Shown here: in pieces, positions 7,350-14,813 of the stretch
Numbering within the stretch: position 1 is the first letter of the stretch
Layout: each line of letters begins with the position of its first letter
Source of the DNA: Bdellovibrio sp. KM01
Lineage (GTDB): Bacteria; Bdellovibrionota; Bdellovibrionia; Bdellovibrionales; Bdellovibrionaceae
Direction of reading: 5' to 3'
DNA: 64,000 nucleotides
NCBI RefSeq assembly: GCF_013752535.1
Contig: NZ_CP058348.1
Location: 1,054,001-1,118,000, forward strand
Program-made: the position numbers and the translations under genes
The notes under the pieces: model-generated
Told to the model about the DNA's origin: nothing
Seen by the model: only the letters and a program-made list of their open reading frames with translations
Database searches by the model: none

Positions 7350-9269
7350 ATGAATCTCACAGACATGATTGAAATTACGGACAAAGATATCAACAATCTG
7401 GAATCTACAGAAAATTTGCAGTTCGATGTCACCCGGCGAGATATTTTGCGGTCTCTTGAGTCACTTGATATTCAAGCTTGTCCTGGAAGTGGTAAAACGA
7501 CTCTAATCGCTGCCAAGCTTATTTTGCTTGCCGAAAGGTGGCATTTTAAGCATTCAGGTGTATGTGTTTTATCTCATACGAATGTCGCTAAAGACGAAAT
7601 CATTGCGAGGATAGAAAAATCCGCCTCAATAAATGCTCGTAAATTGTTGGGGTATCCACATTTCATCGGAACTATTCAGGAGTTTGTAAACAGGTTTATT
7701 GGACTTCCTGAAATTCGCTCGAGTGGAATTGACGTCAGATACGTCGATGATGACGCCTGTATTGAGTTTATGAACTCAAAGTTATCAAGAGGAACAAAGA
7801 TTTTTGTTGAGAGTAGATTTATAAATTTTAAAAAATTTGGGCTTACATATACTGAGGGAAGAATCGGATTTGACTTCAGAATCAATGCCGGTCCCGAAAC
7901 ACCTAGCTATAAAGAGCTCTGGAATGCTCGATCTGAACTGAATAACCAAGGACTTTTTTTTTATAGGGACATGTTTATTTACGCTGAGAAGTTGATAACA
8001 GAGAGTGCGCAAGTTTCCAAATTTTTGAGAAGACGATTTCCGTATGTTCTTGTAGATGAAATGCAAGACACTTTACTTCATCAGGATGAATTGATAAGCA
8101 AAATATTTGTAAACGACGAGACCCCTTCTGTGCTTCAAAGATTTGGGGATCCCGACCAGGAGATATATGGTATTAGTGGGGTAGATCGGCCAAATGTATC
8201 GTACAACTCAAAGACAATTGACCAGATGTATGGAGCGTGCGCGGTGGTTGATAGTAATCGATTTTCAAAATCGATAGCGGACAAAATTTCTGGATTGAGT
8301 AAAAATAAAGTTCCATTGAGATCAGCATTTTCGCCGTCAAAAATTCTAATCGCCAGTGAGCTTCAAAAGGGGAATTCAGATTTCGGGCATACTATTATTC
8401 TGTACGACGATCACTCTATATTGAAGGTACTACCTTCATTTGTTGAAATTATATTAAATAATTTCAAAGTGACGGAAAATTTGATTCTTAAGGCGGTTGG
8501 TGGGAATGGCAGTGAAAACAGTGCGTTCACTATTCGAAATTACTTTCCGACCTACGATTCAATTTCGCAGAATAGTGCTACTCATGATTATTTGATCGAT
8601 GCCATTAGGCAATTTGTATTTTTTGGTTCCTCATCTGACGTCGCTGATGCCATTTTGAAGTTGTTGAGAATTTCAAAAATTAAAGATGCGAACGATAAGA
8701 ATTTCACGCTAAAAACGTTAGAAGACTTTTTAAATGCTAATAATGACCTTGAGACATATAGAAAGTTAATGTTCGAAGCGTGCCGTAAAGTTGCCAATAA
8801 TATTAGCAAAGATGAATGGGATAGCTTCGCAAGCTCCCTCATGAGAATACTTAAAATTACCTCTAAGCCTAACTTTCTTTTATTCCGTCATTCACGGACT
8901 GGTGAGTCACCTACTCAACGAGCGAATTTGTATTGCGAAAACGACGTCGAGGTTACTATTGGAACTATACACTCAGTTAAGGGCGAAACGCATGATGCGA
9001 CACTTATTCTCGAGACTAAAAATGGACAATTTGATGTGTCTTCTTTGTTGCCGTGGTTGGTTAATTCGGCAAGGCCGGTCCCAGCGCAGGCAAAAAAATT
9101 AAAATTTATGAAGGAGTTGTATGTAGCCATGAGTCGTCCAAAGCATTTGCTCTGCATTGCAATTAATAAATCAAATATCTCAGATGGTAAACTAATGGAG
9201 ACGTTGCGGTGTGATCCGTATAATTGGAAGATTTTGGACTTAACGCTGAATCCTGAGGAAAAAAGGTAG
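7350..9269 (+). CDS. gajB: UvrD/Rep-like superfamily 1 helicase (GajB-like)
   Basis: 639 residues starting 5 bases after the nuclease stop, so translationally coupled; an ATG at 7365 is an alternative start. SF1A motifs in order: Walker A PGSGKTT (about 45), Ia SHTNVAKDE, motif II VLVDEMQDT (about 234), motif III RFGDPDQEI (about 265), motif V TIHSVKGETHDA (about 540) and motif VI YVAMSRPKH (about 591). All catalytic residues appear intact. In Gabija the helicase partners the OLD nuclease and is thought to sense or process DNA ends. It is longer than typical GajB. It runs to within 14 bases of a convergent gene without an obvious terminator. Confidence 0.88.
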   Translation: MNLTDMIEITDKDINNLESTENLQFDVTRRDILRSLESLDIQACPGSGKTTLIAAKLILLAERWHFKHSGVCVLSHTNVAKDEIIARIEKSASINARKLLGYPHFIGTIQEFVNRFIGLPEIRSSGIDVRYVDDDACIEFMNSKLSRGTKIFVESRFINFKKFGLTYTEGRIGFDFRINAGPETPSYKELWNARSELNNQGLFFYRDMFIYAEKLITESAQVSKFLRRRFPYVLVDEMQDTLLHQDELISKIFVNDETPSVLQRFGDPDQEIYGISGVDRPNVSYNSKTIDQMYGACAVVDSNRFSKSIADKISGLSKNKVPLRSAFSPSKILIASELQKGNSDFGHTIILYDDHSILKVLPSFVEIILNNFKVTENLILKAVGGNGSENSAFTIRNYFPTYDSISQNSATHDYLIDAIRQFVFFGSSSDVADAILKLLRISKIKDANDKNFTLKTLEDFLNANNDLETYRKLMFEACRKVANNISKDEWDSFASSLMRILKITSKPNFLLFRHSRTGESPTQRANLYCENDVEVTIGTIHSVKGETHDATLILETKNGQFDVSSLLPWLVNSARPVPAQAKKLKFMKELYVAMSRPKHLLCIAINKSNISDGKLMETLRCDPYNWKILDLTLNPEEKR

Positions 9270-9283
9270 CGCTTTAATTTCGG

Positions 9284-9493
9284 CTAAAAGGGGCGTCCGC
9301 AAAATTGGCAGGAAGCCTCTGTTGGCATGATCGGTGCGGGACCAGCGAAGAGGCCTTTTAGTAATGGTTGCAGTTCAGCTTCGGAAACTTCGTTTTCTTC
9401 TGCTCGTTTCACCAATTCCAAAATTTGAATTAATGTTCTTTTCTGTTCGGAGTTAAGGCCTTTAAATATTTTAATCAGATTATAGAGATACAT
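9284..9493 (-). CDS. Mini zinc-knuckle protein A with GLFAGPAPI motif
   Basis: 69 residues, third gene of a leftward operon. The N-terminal 45 residues look helical and acidic (SEQKRTLIQILELVKRAEEN). Then comes GLFAGPAPI and a single C-terminal CxxC knuckle, SCQFCGRPF, at the very end. A good AAGGA site lies before the ATG at 9493. The preceding gene's product has the same nine-residue motif followed by CPTCGK. I recognise no family. One CxxC pair alone would need a second from a partner to hold zinc, which suggests homo- or hetero-oligomers. Confidence 0.75.
   Translation of the reverse strand: MYLYNLIKIFKGLNSEQKRTLIQILELVKRAEENEVSEAELQPLLKGLFAGPAPIMPTEASCQFCGRPF
9330..9355. repeat. 26-bp imperfect direct repeat, copy 1 (encodes the GLFAGPAPI motif)
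   Basis: Together with 9537-9562 this forms a 26-base direct repeat with 23 identical positions, encoding GLFAGPAPI in both small zinc-knuckle genes. The flanking coding sequence has diverged, so the motif region is under stronger constraint or was exchanged recently. Confidence 0.8.
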
Positions 9494-9502
9494 GACTAGT
9501 CC

Positions 9503-9709
9503 TTATTTGCCACATGTGGGACATACTTTTCCGGTTATCGGTGCAGGACCAGCGAATAGTCCTCTGTGCTGCATACCGAATGAAGGAAGCTTCTGCAGGA
9601 GGTTTATTATGGTAGTTCGTGATTGAGAGTTCAAAAGTAGGGTCGTAAGAAACTTTTCTTTTTCATGTGGTGGTAAGTTTTCAAAAATTTTTTGCAAGTC
9701 ATTTTGCAT
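9503..9709 (-). CDS. Mini zinc-knuckle protein B with GLFAGPAPI motif
   Basis: 68 residues, second gene of the leftward operon. Helical N-terminus (NLPPHEKEKFLTTLLL), then GLFAGPAPI and a terminal CPTCGK knuckle. It is a diverged paralogue of the protein at 9284-9493: N-termini have little identity, but the motif is identical in protein and nearly so in DNA. It begins 5 bases after the stop of the 2-TM gene with no clear ribosome site, so translation is probably coupled. Function unknown. Confidence 0.75.
   Translation of the reverse strand: MQNDLQKIFENLPPHEKEKFLTTLLLNSQSRTTIINLLQKLPSFGMQHRGLFAGPAPITGKVCPTCGK
9537..9562. repeat. 26-bp imperfect direct repeat, copy 2
   Basis: Second copy of the repeat at 9330-9355, in the same frame and orientation within the neighbouring paralogue. 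Confidence 0.8.
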
Positions 9710-9714
9710 CGTTA

Positions 9715-10290
9715 TTAACCATTGCCGCCACAGAGTTGGCAGCTACCTTTCTTAAAACTCCAAACCGATTTTTTACAGTTTGCACAGATTGCGTAGCTAA
9801 TTTGGGCTGGCGAGAATTCTTTTAAGGCCATTCGATAAGCGTATTGTTGAACCTTTTCCGGAATTCCTTCAAATAGGCTCATTTCTTCAATGGTTGAATC
9901 TGATTGTCCACGGAGGTATTCCAATGCCTCTTCTTCGGTTGCATTTTGATCAGTTAAAATTTCTAAAGCGCGTGAGGCGGAACGATGGTTCTTTGCCATA
10001 TATGTGCGATGGCCAACTAGATTGTCATCCCAACGGAATATGTGTCTGACAATTGAAACGATCAGAAGAAGAACAGCTAAGACTGCTCCAACACGTTGTC
10101 CACCTAAATATGATGTTACGATTTCGGATGGAAGAAAGTATACGATCGGAATTGCAATACAGAGAATCTCACTGAATTTTGTAATGAAAAGTGGTTTTTT
10201 TAGAAGTTTTGAGTGAGCATGTTTGCCCGACAACTCATTCATTCGAGCTTGTTGTACAAGGGTGCGAGTATTGGTCGTCATTGGATTCAT
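9715..10290 (-). CDS. Two-TM protein with C-terminal CxxCx11CxxC zinc ribbon (SLATT-like)
   Basis: 191 residues, first gene of the leftward operon. Two TM helices (about 38-56 and 66-84, with VGAVLAVLLLIVSIVRHIF) follow a basic N-terminus. Then comes a helical segment and a C-terminal ribbon, CANC then 11 residues then CQLC. The layout resembles the proteins named in databases as 'mobilome CxxCx(11)CxxC protein' and the SLATT 2-TM domains, which are proposed pore-type effectors of nucleotide-signalling defence systems; this match is from memory. With the two mini-knuckle genes it forms a zinc-motif operon facing the nuclease/helicase pair. A later in-frame ATG, four codons downstream, is possible. 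Confidence 0.8.
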   Translation of the reverse strand: MNPMTTNTRTLVQQARMNELSGKHAHSKLLKKPLFITKFSEILCIAIPIVYFLPSEIVTSYLGGQRVGAVLAVLLLIVSIVRHIFRWDDNLVGHRTYMAKNHRSASRALEILTDQNATEEEALEYLRGQSDSTIEEMSLFEGIPEKVQQYAYRMALKEFSPAQISYAICANCKKSVWSFKKGSCQLCGGNG

Positions 10291-10350
10291 AGGTATAATT
10301 TATTATAAAACTATTTTGTTTACTATTTTTTTAATAAATACTCGACCGTT

Positions 10351-10530
10351 GCAAGGCTCGGCTCCTCCCACGATCGCGCATCCGGCGCGATCGTCCCGAA
10401 GCCGGGGCCGTTCGCTCGTCACGCTATCGTGGCGTGCCGCTTTTCGACGAACGCTCCCCCGGAGCATTCGCCGCAAAGACGCTCTCTCTTCTTCGAGTCC
10501 TGCTGCCCCGCAGACGCACAAATGCCTTGC
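10351..10530. other. GC-rich multi-hairpin intergenic element
   Basis: The gap between the island's last gene and tRNA-Gln holds a strikingly G+C-rich stretch in an otherwise AT-rich region. A perfect 10-bp hairpin ACGATCGCGC/GCGCGATCGT lies at 10370-10394, CACGC/GCGTG pair soon after, and CGAACGCTCC/GGAGCATTCG pair with one mismatch. GCAAGGC (10351) and GCCTTGC (10524) could close the whole. It looks like a structured RNA or an interspersed palindromic element. No open reading frame with coding character is seen. Confidence 0.55.
10492..10509 (+). repeat. Inverted partial copy of the tRNA-Gln 3' end
   Basis: TTCGAGTCCTGCTGCCCC matches the T-arm/acceptor part of tRNA-Gln (minus strand of 10581-10598) at 17 of 18 bases, in opposite orientation. 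It could be a rearranged attachment-site remnant or could pair with the tRNA 3' end in a read-through transcript. Confidence 0.6.
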
Positions 10531-10575
10531 GGAGATTTAGCTGGCTTAGATTTTTTTTGATTTTTTAAGGAAAAA

Positions 10576-10651
10576 TGGATGGGGTAGCAGGACTCGAACC
10601 TGCGAATGACAGAATCAAAATCTGTTGTCTTACCAACTTGACGATACCCCA
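10576..10651 (-). tRNA. tRNA-Gln (UUG)
   Basis: Read on the minus strand, TGGGGTA pairs with TACCCCA as a 7-bp acceptor stem. The anticodon arm ACAGA-TTTTGAT-TCTGT carries TTG. The T arm contains GGTTCGAGTCC, and CCA is encoded (10576-10578). Only one other feature, the accessory island, lies at its 3' side, consistent with use of the tRNA 3' end as an integration site. Confidence 0.95.
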
Positions 10652-10736
10652 ACAAGCTGAATGGCTGAACCGCTAAACTACGGATATTACGTTCCGAAAG
10701 CAAGATATGACGCAGGGCGATCTCGAAGGAAACCCA

Positions 10737-10778
10737 AATAAAAAGCCCGCTCATACAGGGTTTGCTGCAAGAGCGGGC
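10737..10778 (-). terminator. Rho-independent terminator of spoVG
   Basis: On the minus strand GCCCGCTC (arm 10771-10778) pairs with GAGCGGGC (arm 10745-10752) and is followed by TTTTTATTT. An outer pairing of AACCCAA with TTGGGTT lengthens the stem. Confidence 0.8.
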
Positions 10779-10879
10779 AAAACTGTCCTTGGGTTTTGAA
10801 GCCGCCTCCGGTTTCAAGCCTCCACAAATGGCTTAAAACTTGGCGTGTGAGCAGGAATCTTCAACCTCTGGTAGTCGCG

Positions 10880-11206
10880 TTAGTAGTCGTCGCTACCGTA
10901 GTCCGAGCCTGGCGCCTTCTGGCGTTTCAGGTTAACCAAGGTTTCTCCCATGGACTTTAATTCGTTTTCGTAAGCTTCAAAAACCATATCCTCGATCATC
11001 GCACGCGTCTCTTGGTTCAGAGGGTGGGCGATATCGCGGAATTGGCCGTCTTTTCTTTTTTTAGAGGGCATCGCGACGAACAAGCCGCTGGTGCCTTGAA
11101 TGACTTTCAGATCGCGGACTACGAAACAGCCATCAAGGGTGATGGAGACGTAGGCCTTGAGGCGATCCTCATTGACCGGGAATACTTTCACTTCGGTGAC
11201 TTTCAT
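10880..11206 (-). CDS. spoVG: SpoVG family RNA/DNA-binding regulator
   Basis: 108 residues. It begins MKVTEVKVFPVNEDRLKAYV and contains GLFVAMPSKKRKDGQFRDIA, both hallmark SpoVG sequences. In Firmicutes and spirochaetes SpoVG binds nucleic acids and modulates many genes; here a role in global regulation is inferred from the family. The C-terminal tail is short and acidic. The gene is monocistronic with its own terminator, and AAAGGGACTC upstream on the minus strand supplies a ribosome site. Confidence 0.96.
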   Translation of the reverse strand: MKVTEVKVFPVNEDRLKAYVSITLDGCFVVRDLKVIQGTSGLFVAMPSKKRKDGQFRDIAHPLNQETRAMIEDMVFEAYENELKSMGETLVNLKRQKAPGSDYGSDDY

Positions 11207-11562
11207 AGAGTCCCTTTCTAGGTGCTGATCTTGTTGCTACCAATGGAGCCATACTATGGTCCGATCTCTATTTCGGACGTCGCTGAAAAAATCTAAAGAC
11301 CTAGGTCGAGGAAAGTTCAAAATTCTGAGCTCTTAACCAATTTTGTATCAATCTGAAACGCTTCACCACTTACAAGATTTTGAACCAAGGGCATCTTCGT
11401 CTGGATGCAGGGAATTGGGGGAGTTTGTGGTGAGGTCAAATCAGCGGACAGTTTGGGCAACCGGCAAGAAATTCAGATGACTTGCAGTAACGTGACATGG
11501 GTCGGGAGCCATGGGAAACACTCCGTCCTTATTTAATTAAATATTTGTTTGAAGAGGATTCT
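11207..11562. other. Intergenic region with spoVG promoter side
   Basis: 356 bases between divergent genes. A 6-bp dyad GTCCGA/TCGGAC (11259-11278) lies 53 bases upstream of the spoVG start and could be an operator. The right half holds TTAATTAAATATTTG just before the ribosome site of the next gene. I see no convincing gene or RNA. Confidence 0.4.
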
Positions 11563-11976
11563 ATGAAAACACTTTTGGGTTTTATGTTCGTTTTGGTTTC
11601 TGCCCTGACTTCTGTGTCACACGCCGCTGGATCTGAGGAGTGGATATTCGCAGCTAGCTGCATGCAAACGACAACAAACGACGGTTCTTTGCCAAACAAC
11701 GTTTCTATCTACACAAACGCCCAAGGCATCAGCCAATTGCTTCTTAAATTCTATATCGGAAACGACCCCCGCGAAGTGATCGCAACGCAAACCGGTCGTG
11801 AATCAGCGGGTACAGTTCAATTCGACGATGTTCGCTTGTTTGAAGATGGCGCCGTAAAGGGTGGTCGCATGGGCATCAAGTTCAACATGGATCTGGGAGT
11901 CTTCCAAAACGGTGGCAACATGACTTGGAAATACTTTGACGGGTCTGCTGCTTCTTACGTTTGCGCTCCTTTTTAG
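11563..11976 (+). CDS. Small secreted protein, unknown function
   Basis: 137 residues from the ATG at 11563, which has GAAGAGGA seven bases upstream; a longer frame from 11497 lacks this. A clear signal peptide ends at VSHAAG. The mature protein has two cysteines, one near each end (AASCMQ and YVCAPF), likely a disulfide, and looks beta-rich. I recognise no family. A bidirectional terminator follows. Confidence 0.8.
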   Translation: MKTLLGFMFVLVSALTSVSHAAGSEEWIFAASCMQTTTNDGSLPNNVSIYTNAQGISQLLLKFYIGNDPREVIATQTGRESAGTVQFDDVRLFEDGAVKGGRMGIKFNMDLGVFQNGGNMTWKYFDGSAASYVCAPF

Positions 11977-12002
11977 TTTTACGATCCAATCGATTTTAAA
12001 AG

Positions 12003-12036
12003 AAAAATCCCCTGTGATGAGCAGGGGATTTTTTTT
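12003..12036. terminator. Bidirectional terminator between 11563 gene and chemoreceptor
   Basis: AATCCCCTG pairs with CAGGGGATT around TGATGAG, with a T8 tract on the right and an A5 tract on the left, so it can serve both converging genes. Confidence 0.88.
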
Positions 12037-12061
12037 GCTTAACCCAGATAAACTTATTTCC

Positions 12062-13558
12062 CTAGGCGACTTCGCGAAGTTGCGGGGATGCGTGGGGCTC
12101 TTTTTTAGTCGCAGCCTTATTCGCCCCGTGGACTAATACTCTTAGTTCTCCGACTAGTGAACTTAAAGTGTTCGCTTGCGCTGACATTTCCTCGGAGGAA
12201 GCGGCCACTTCTTCAGATGAAGCCGCATTTCCTTGAGTCGCTTGGTCCAATTGATTCATCGCCTTGGTTATTTGCTCTAAACCAGTGGACTGCTCGTGGC
12301 TGCCGGCAGAGATCTCGCCATTTAAGTCGGCAACCTTTTTAACGGACGTCAGAATTTGCTTAAGGACGGCGCCACTGTTGCCAGCGATAACGGCACCTCT
12401 TTCGCTTTTTTCCACGTTGTCTTTAATAAGAGAGTTGATACCTTTTGCGGACTCGGCGCTTTTCTGTGCCAGTGCGCGCACCGCTTCTGCCACGACGGCA
12501 AAGCCTTTGCCCTGTTCTCCGGCCCGGGCAGCCTCGACTGCGGCGTTCAGTGCCAACAAGTTTGTTTGAAAGGCGATATCGTCGATCACATGAATAATTT
12601 CTTCGATCTTTTTTGAACCTTCCGCGATCGCATTCATCGCCGTGATCAGCTGTTCAATTTCATGAGCGCCTTTTTCCGCTGAGTCTCGGGATGACTGCGA
12701 CAATTGATTCGCTTCCTGGGCATGGGAGGTGTTGAGCTTCACCATACTGGAAAGCTCTTCAATAGAGGCGACTGTTTCTTCCAGTGAAGCCGCAGCCTCC
12801 GTTGCGCCCGTTGACAATTGCACACTGGCAGAAGCAAGTTGAGTGCCTCCTGAAGCCGTCTGCGCTGCCGCCCCATAGATATCGTCGCTGATGCGATTCA
12901 AAGTCGTGGCCAGTGCACTCGAGAAAAGAAAGCCAAAAATCGAACCAAATAATGTTCCCCCGATAACGATCACCATAATCAGAGTGTTCGAAGAATCACG
13001 GATTGAAATTGCTGATTGAACCTTTTTGTCCGAGGCCACTCTGTGGAAGTCGGCAAGGGTGTTCACGGCAACGGTATAGATCTCGGCTTTTTTAGGGGCC
13101 TCCTCAAACAGCAACGTCATCATCTTGGCATGATCTGCTGGAGTTCCCGTTTTATAAAGCTTTAAAAGCTCTTCGCTTAGATCTTTAAACTCGAGCCATG
13201 ACGACTGCAGCTTTTCGTAGTGATCTTTTTGTCCCACAATAAATTCCAAGTCAGTGTAGGCCTTATTTGACTTTTCATAGTCCTGAATTCCCGAGACCAC
13301 GGCATTTACACTTTGCTCTGCTTGTTCCTTTGGCAAGCCATCAAGACCCAAAACAGTGAGGTTGATTCTAATTTTACGGTAGTTCAGAAACATCTGATCC
13401 AATTGTTCCATTTTAGGCATGGTACGTGTGGCTATCCAATTGTACTCAGTACTCACTCGCGCGAGAGATATATAACTGGTGACTCCCACTGCGATACTGA
13501 CTCCAATCAAAGCGGTCGTGAGTAATAATAATTTCGTCTTCAGGCTCAACTGTTGCAT
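12062..13558 (-). CDS. Methyl-accepting chemotaxis protein with 4HB sensor
   Basis: 498 residues. TM1 (about 9-31) and TM2 (about 193-216) bracket a helical periplasmic region like the 4HB_MCP ligand domain. The cytoplasmic part has the invariant hairpin tip, [19 protein letters not shown] then [13 protein letters not shown], so it should dock CheA/CheW. No HAMP domain is obvious right after TM2, and no C-terminal NWETF-type tether for CheR is present. It is divergent from an XRE regulator at 13683. The ligand is unknown. Confidence 0.95.
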   Translation of the reverse strand: MQQLSLKTKLLLLTTALIGVSIAVGVTSYISLARVSTEYNWIATRTMPKMEQLDQMFLNYRKIRINLTVLGLDGLPKEQAEQSVNAVVSGIQDYEKSNKAYTDLEFIVGQKDHYEKLQSSWLEFKDLSEELLKLYKTGTPADHAKMMTLLFEEAPKKAEIYTVAVNTLADFHRVASDKKVQSAISIRDSSNTLIMVIVIGGTLFGSIFGFLFSSALATTLNRISDDIYGAAAQTASGGTQLASASVQLSTGATEAAASLEETVASIEELSSMVKLNTSHAQEANQLSQSSRDSAEKGAHEIEQLITAMNAIAEGSKKIEEIIHVIDDIAFQTNLLALNAAVEAARAGEQGKGFAVVAEAVRALAQKSAESAKGINSLIKDNVEKSERGAVIAGNSGAVLKQILTSVKKVADLNGEISAGSHEQSTGLEQITKAMNQLDQATQGNAASSEEVAASSEEMSAQANTLSSLVGELRVLVHGANKAATKKEPHASPQLREVA

Positions 13559-13682
13559 TTTTTTCTCCGGTTTTGAAATCCAAGTCAGGGGAGGTATCGG
13601 TTGATTATTATATTTCGTTAAGGATATATCCGTACTGATTCAAACTTATGGATCAAGCTGGATAAAAGTATATAACCAATAT

Positions 13683-13928
13683 ATGGGACGTGTTGTTAAA
13701 GGGATTAAAGACAAAGAGTTGGGCAAGCTGGTGAGGAATTTGTCGAAAAATCTGCACAGGGAGCGGACTAGGCTAGGGTTCACTATGCAAGGTCTGGCCT
13801 CGATGGCTCAGATGGCGACCTCCACAGTATTTGAAATTGAAAATGGAAAAGTCGAAGATGTGCGCATGAGTACAATCACGGCACTCGCGCGCCAGTTGGA
13901 TATAGATCCGTTGGATTTATTAAAATAA
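13683..13928 (+). CDS. Small XRE-family HTH regulator
   Basis: 81 residues. The cro/cI-type HTH covers residues about 18-75 (RERTRLGFTMQGLASMAQMA, then STVFEIENGKVEDV). There is little beyond the DNA-binding domain, so any sensing is by a partner. It precedes the DUF4010 membrane protein by 29 bases and is divergent from the chemoreceptor. Short palindromic AT-rich runs such as GGATATATCC upstream could be its own sites. Confidence 0.9.
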   Translation: MGRVVKGIKDKELGKLVRNLSKNLHRERTRLGFTMQGLASMAQMATSTVFEIENGKVEDVRMSTITALARQLDIDPLDLLK

Positions 13929-13957
13929 AAAATAGTACTAAGTTGAGTTCAGGCGAA

Positions 13958-14806
13958 ATGAAAAAGTGGTTGCCCTATATGATAGTGATTGCGGTGCTCT
14001 TGGCAGCATCTTTTGTGGTACCTCACCGCACGGTGGATCCTTGGGGTCTATTTAATCCCTACAGTCTTATCCGAATTTTATTAGCACTGACGGCGCTTCA
14101 AGTTTTTAGTTCTTTACTGATGAGTTTTTTACGCGGGCACCATGCCGGCCTGTTGTTGGGTTTTTTAGGTGGATTAATTTCCAGCACCGCCTTGGCAGTT
14201 TCCCTTTCTAATCAAAGCCAGGACTGTTCGGAGGATGAAGCGCGGCTGCTGAGTCTGACTTACTTAAGTGCTCTTTTGGGAACGGTTGTACTAGCCGCTG
14301 TTTTATCTATGATTGGCTCGGATCAGCTCAATTGGAGATTGCAAGGCGTCTTTCTTGGGCCAATTGTAGTGAGCCTGTGGCTGGTCGTGTGGCGAGCTCG
14401 TTCTATTCAAAAGATTCAATTTAAACCTGATTCCATTCCGACTTTAAGTGTGAAATCTGTACTTTCTCTGGGTCTTATAATCATGTTGTTTCTTGTTTTT
14501 TCAAAAGTGCTGCAGACCTATTTGGGAGAAGTGGGGCAGTACTATTTAACATTCTTGACCTGCTTGTTTGAGCTTCACGGTTCCATTATTGGTAATACAC
14601 AGCTTTTACAAAATGGCACTGTTAATGCCGCGACAGCGGGGAATTTATTCGCCTTGGGAATTTTGGCTTCTTATATCGCAAAAATGGCTATCGTGATTGT
14701 GATGGGAAGTCGGTCCTTTAAGAAACGTATTATCAAATACACGGGTTGGCTGAGTTTATCTTTAATCGTCGCCTGGGTGTTTGCTTCGGCAGCGCTTGCA
14801 TTTTGA
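13958..14806 (+). CDS. DUF4010-like polytopic membrane protein (MgtC-related)
   Basis: 282 residues from the ATG at 13958; a TTG at 13943 is an alternative. About eight TM helices. GGLISSTALAVSLS (about 70-84) matches the GGxxSSTA signature of DUF4010, the membrane domain often fused to MgtC. It lacks the N-terminal MgtC part. Function is not established; the family is often linked to cation homeostasis. Probably one operon with the XRE gene. A terminator follows. Confidence 0.75.
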   Translation: MKKWLPYMIVIAVLLAASFVVPHRTVDPWGLFNPYSLIRILLALTALQVFSSLLMSFLRGHHAGLLLGFLGGLISSTALAVSLSNQSQDCSEDEARLLSLTYLSALLGTVVLAAVLSMIGSDQLNWRLQGVFLGPIVVSLWLVVWRARSIQKIQFKPDSIPTLSVKSVLSLGLIIMLFLVFSKVLQTYLGEVGQYYLTFLTCLFELHGSIIGNTQLLQNGTVNAATAGNLFALGILASYIAKMAIVIVMGSRSFKKRIIKYTGWLSLSLIVAWVFASAALAF

Positions 14807-14813
14807 GAAGTGC

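Larger units (their letters stand above)
4718..10575. other. Accessory island beside tRNA-Gln (Gabija-like defence locus)
   Basis: A block of six genes between the YiiX-like gene and the 3' end of tRNA-Gln. By eye it is more A+T-rich, with more AT-ending codons, than the genes on either side. It holds no integrase, transposase or complete direct-repeat att pair. Layout: 2-TM protein, OLD nuclease and UvrD-like helicase rightward; three small zinc-knuckle genes leftward. The tRNA-3'-end location, base composition and defence-type genes suggest acquisition by transfer. The boundaries are inferred. Confidence 0.6.

Noticed and set aside
4827-9269. Possible retron-, Septu- or PARIS-type system instead of Gabija
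   Set aside because: No reverse transcriptase, no HNH nuclease gene and no AriB-like partner; the UvrD-like helicase directly after the OLD gene fits class 2 OLD/Gabija best.
10351-10530. tmRNA or c-di-GMP riboswitch (GEMM-like)
   Set aside because: No tRNA-like pairing of both ends, no tag peptide, and the conserved GEMM core is not found.
10303-10540. Two overlapping open frames on opposite strands in the GC-rich element
   Set aside because: Arg/Ser/Ala-rich, no ribosome sites, no known motifs; the frames are a by-product of high GC and hairpins.
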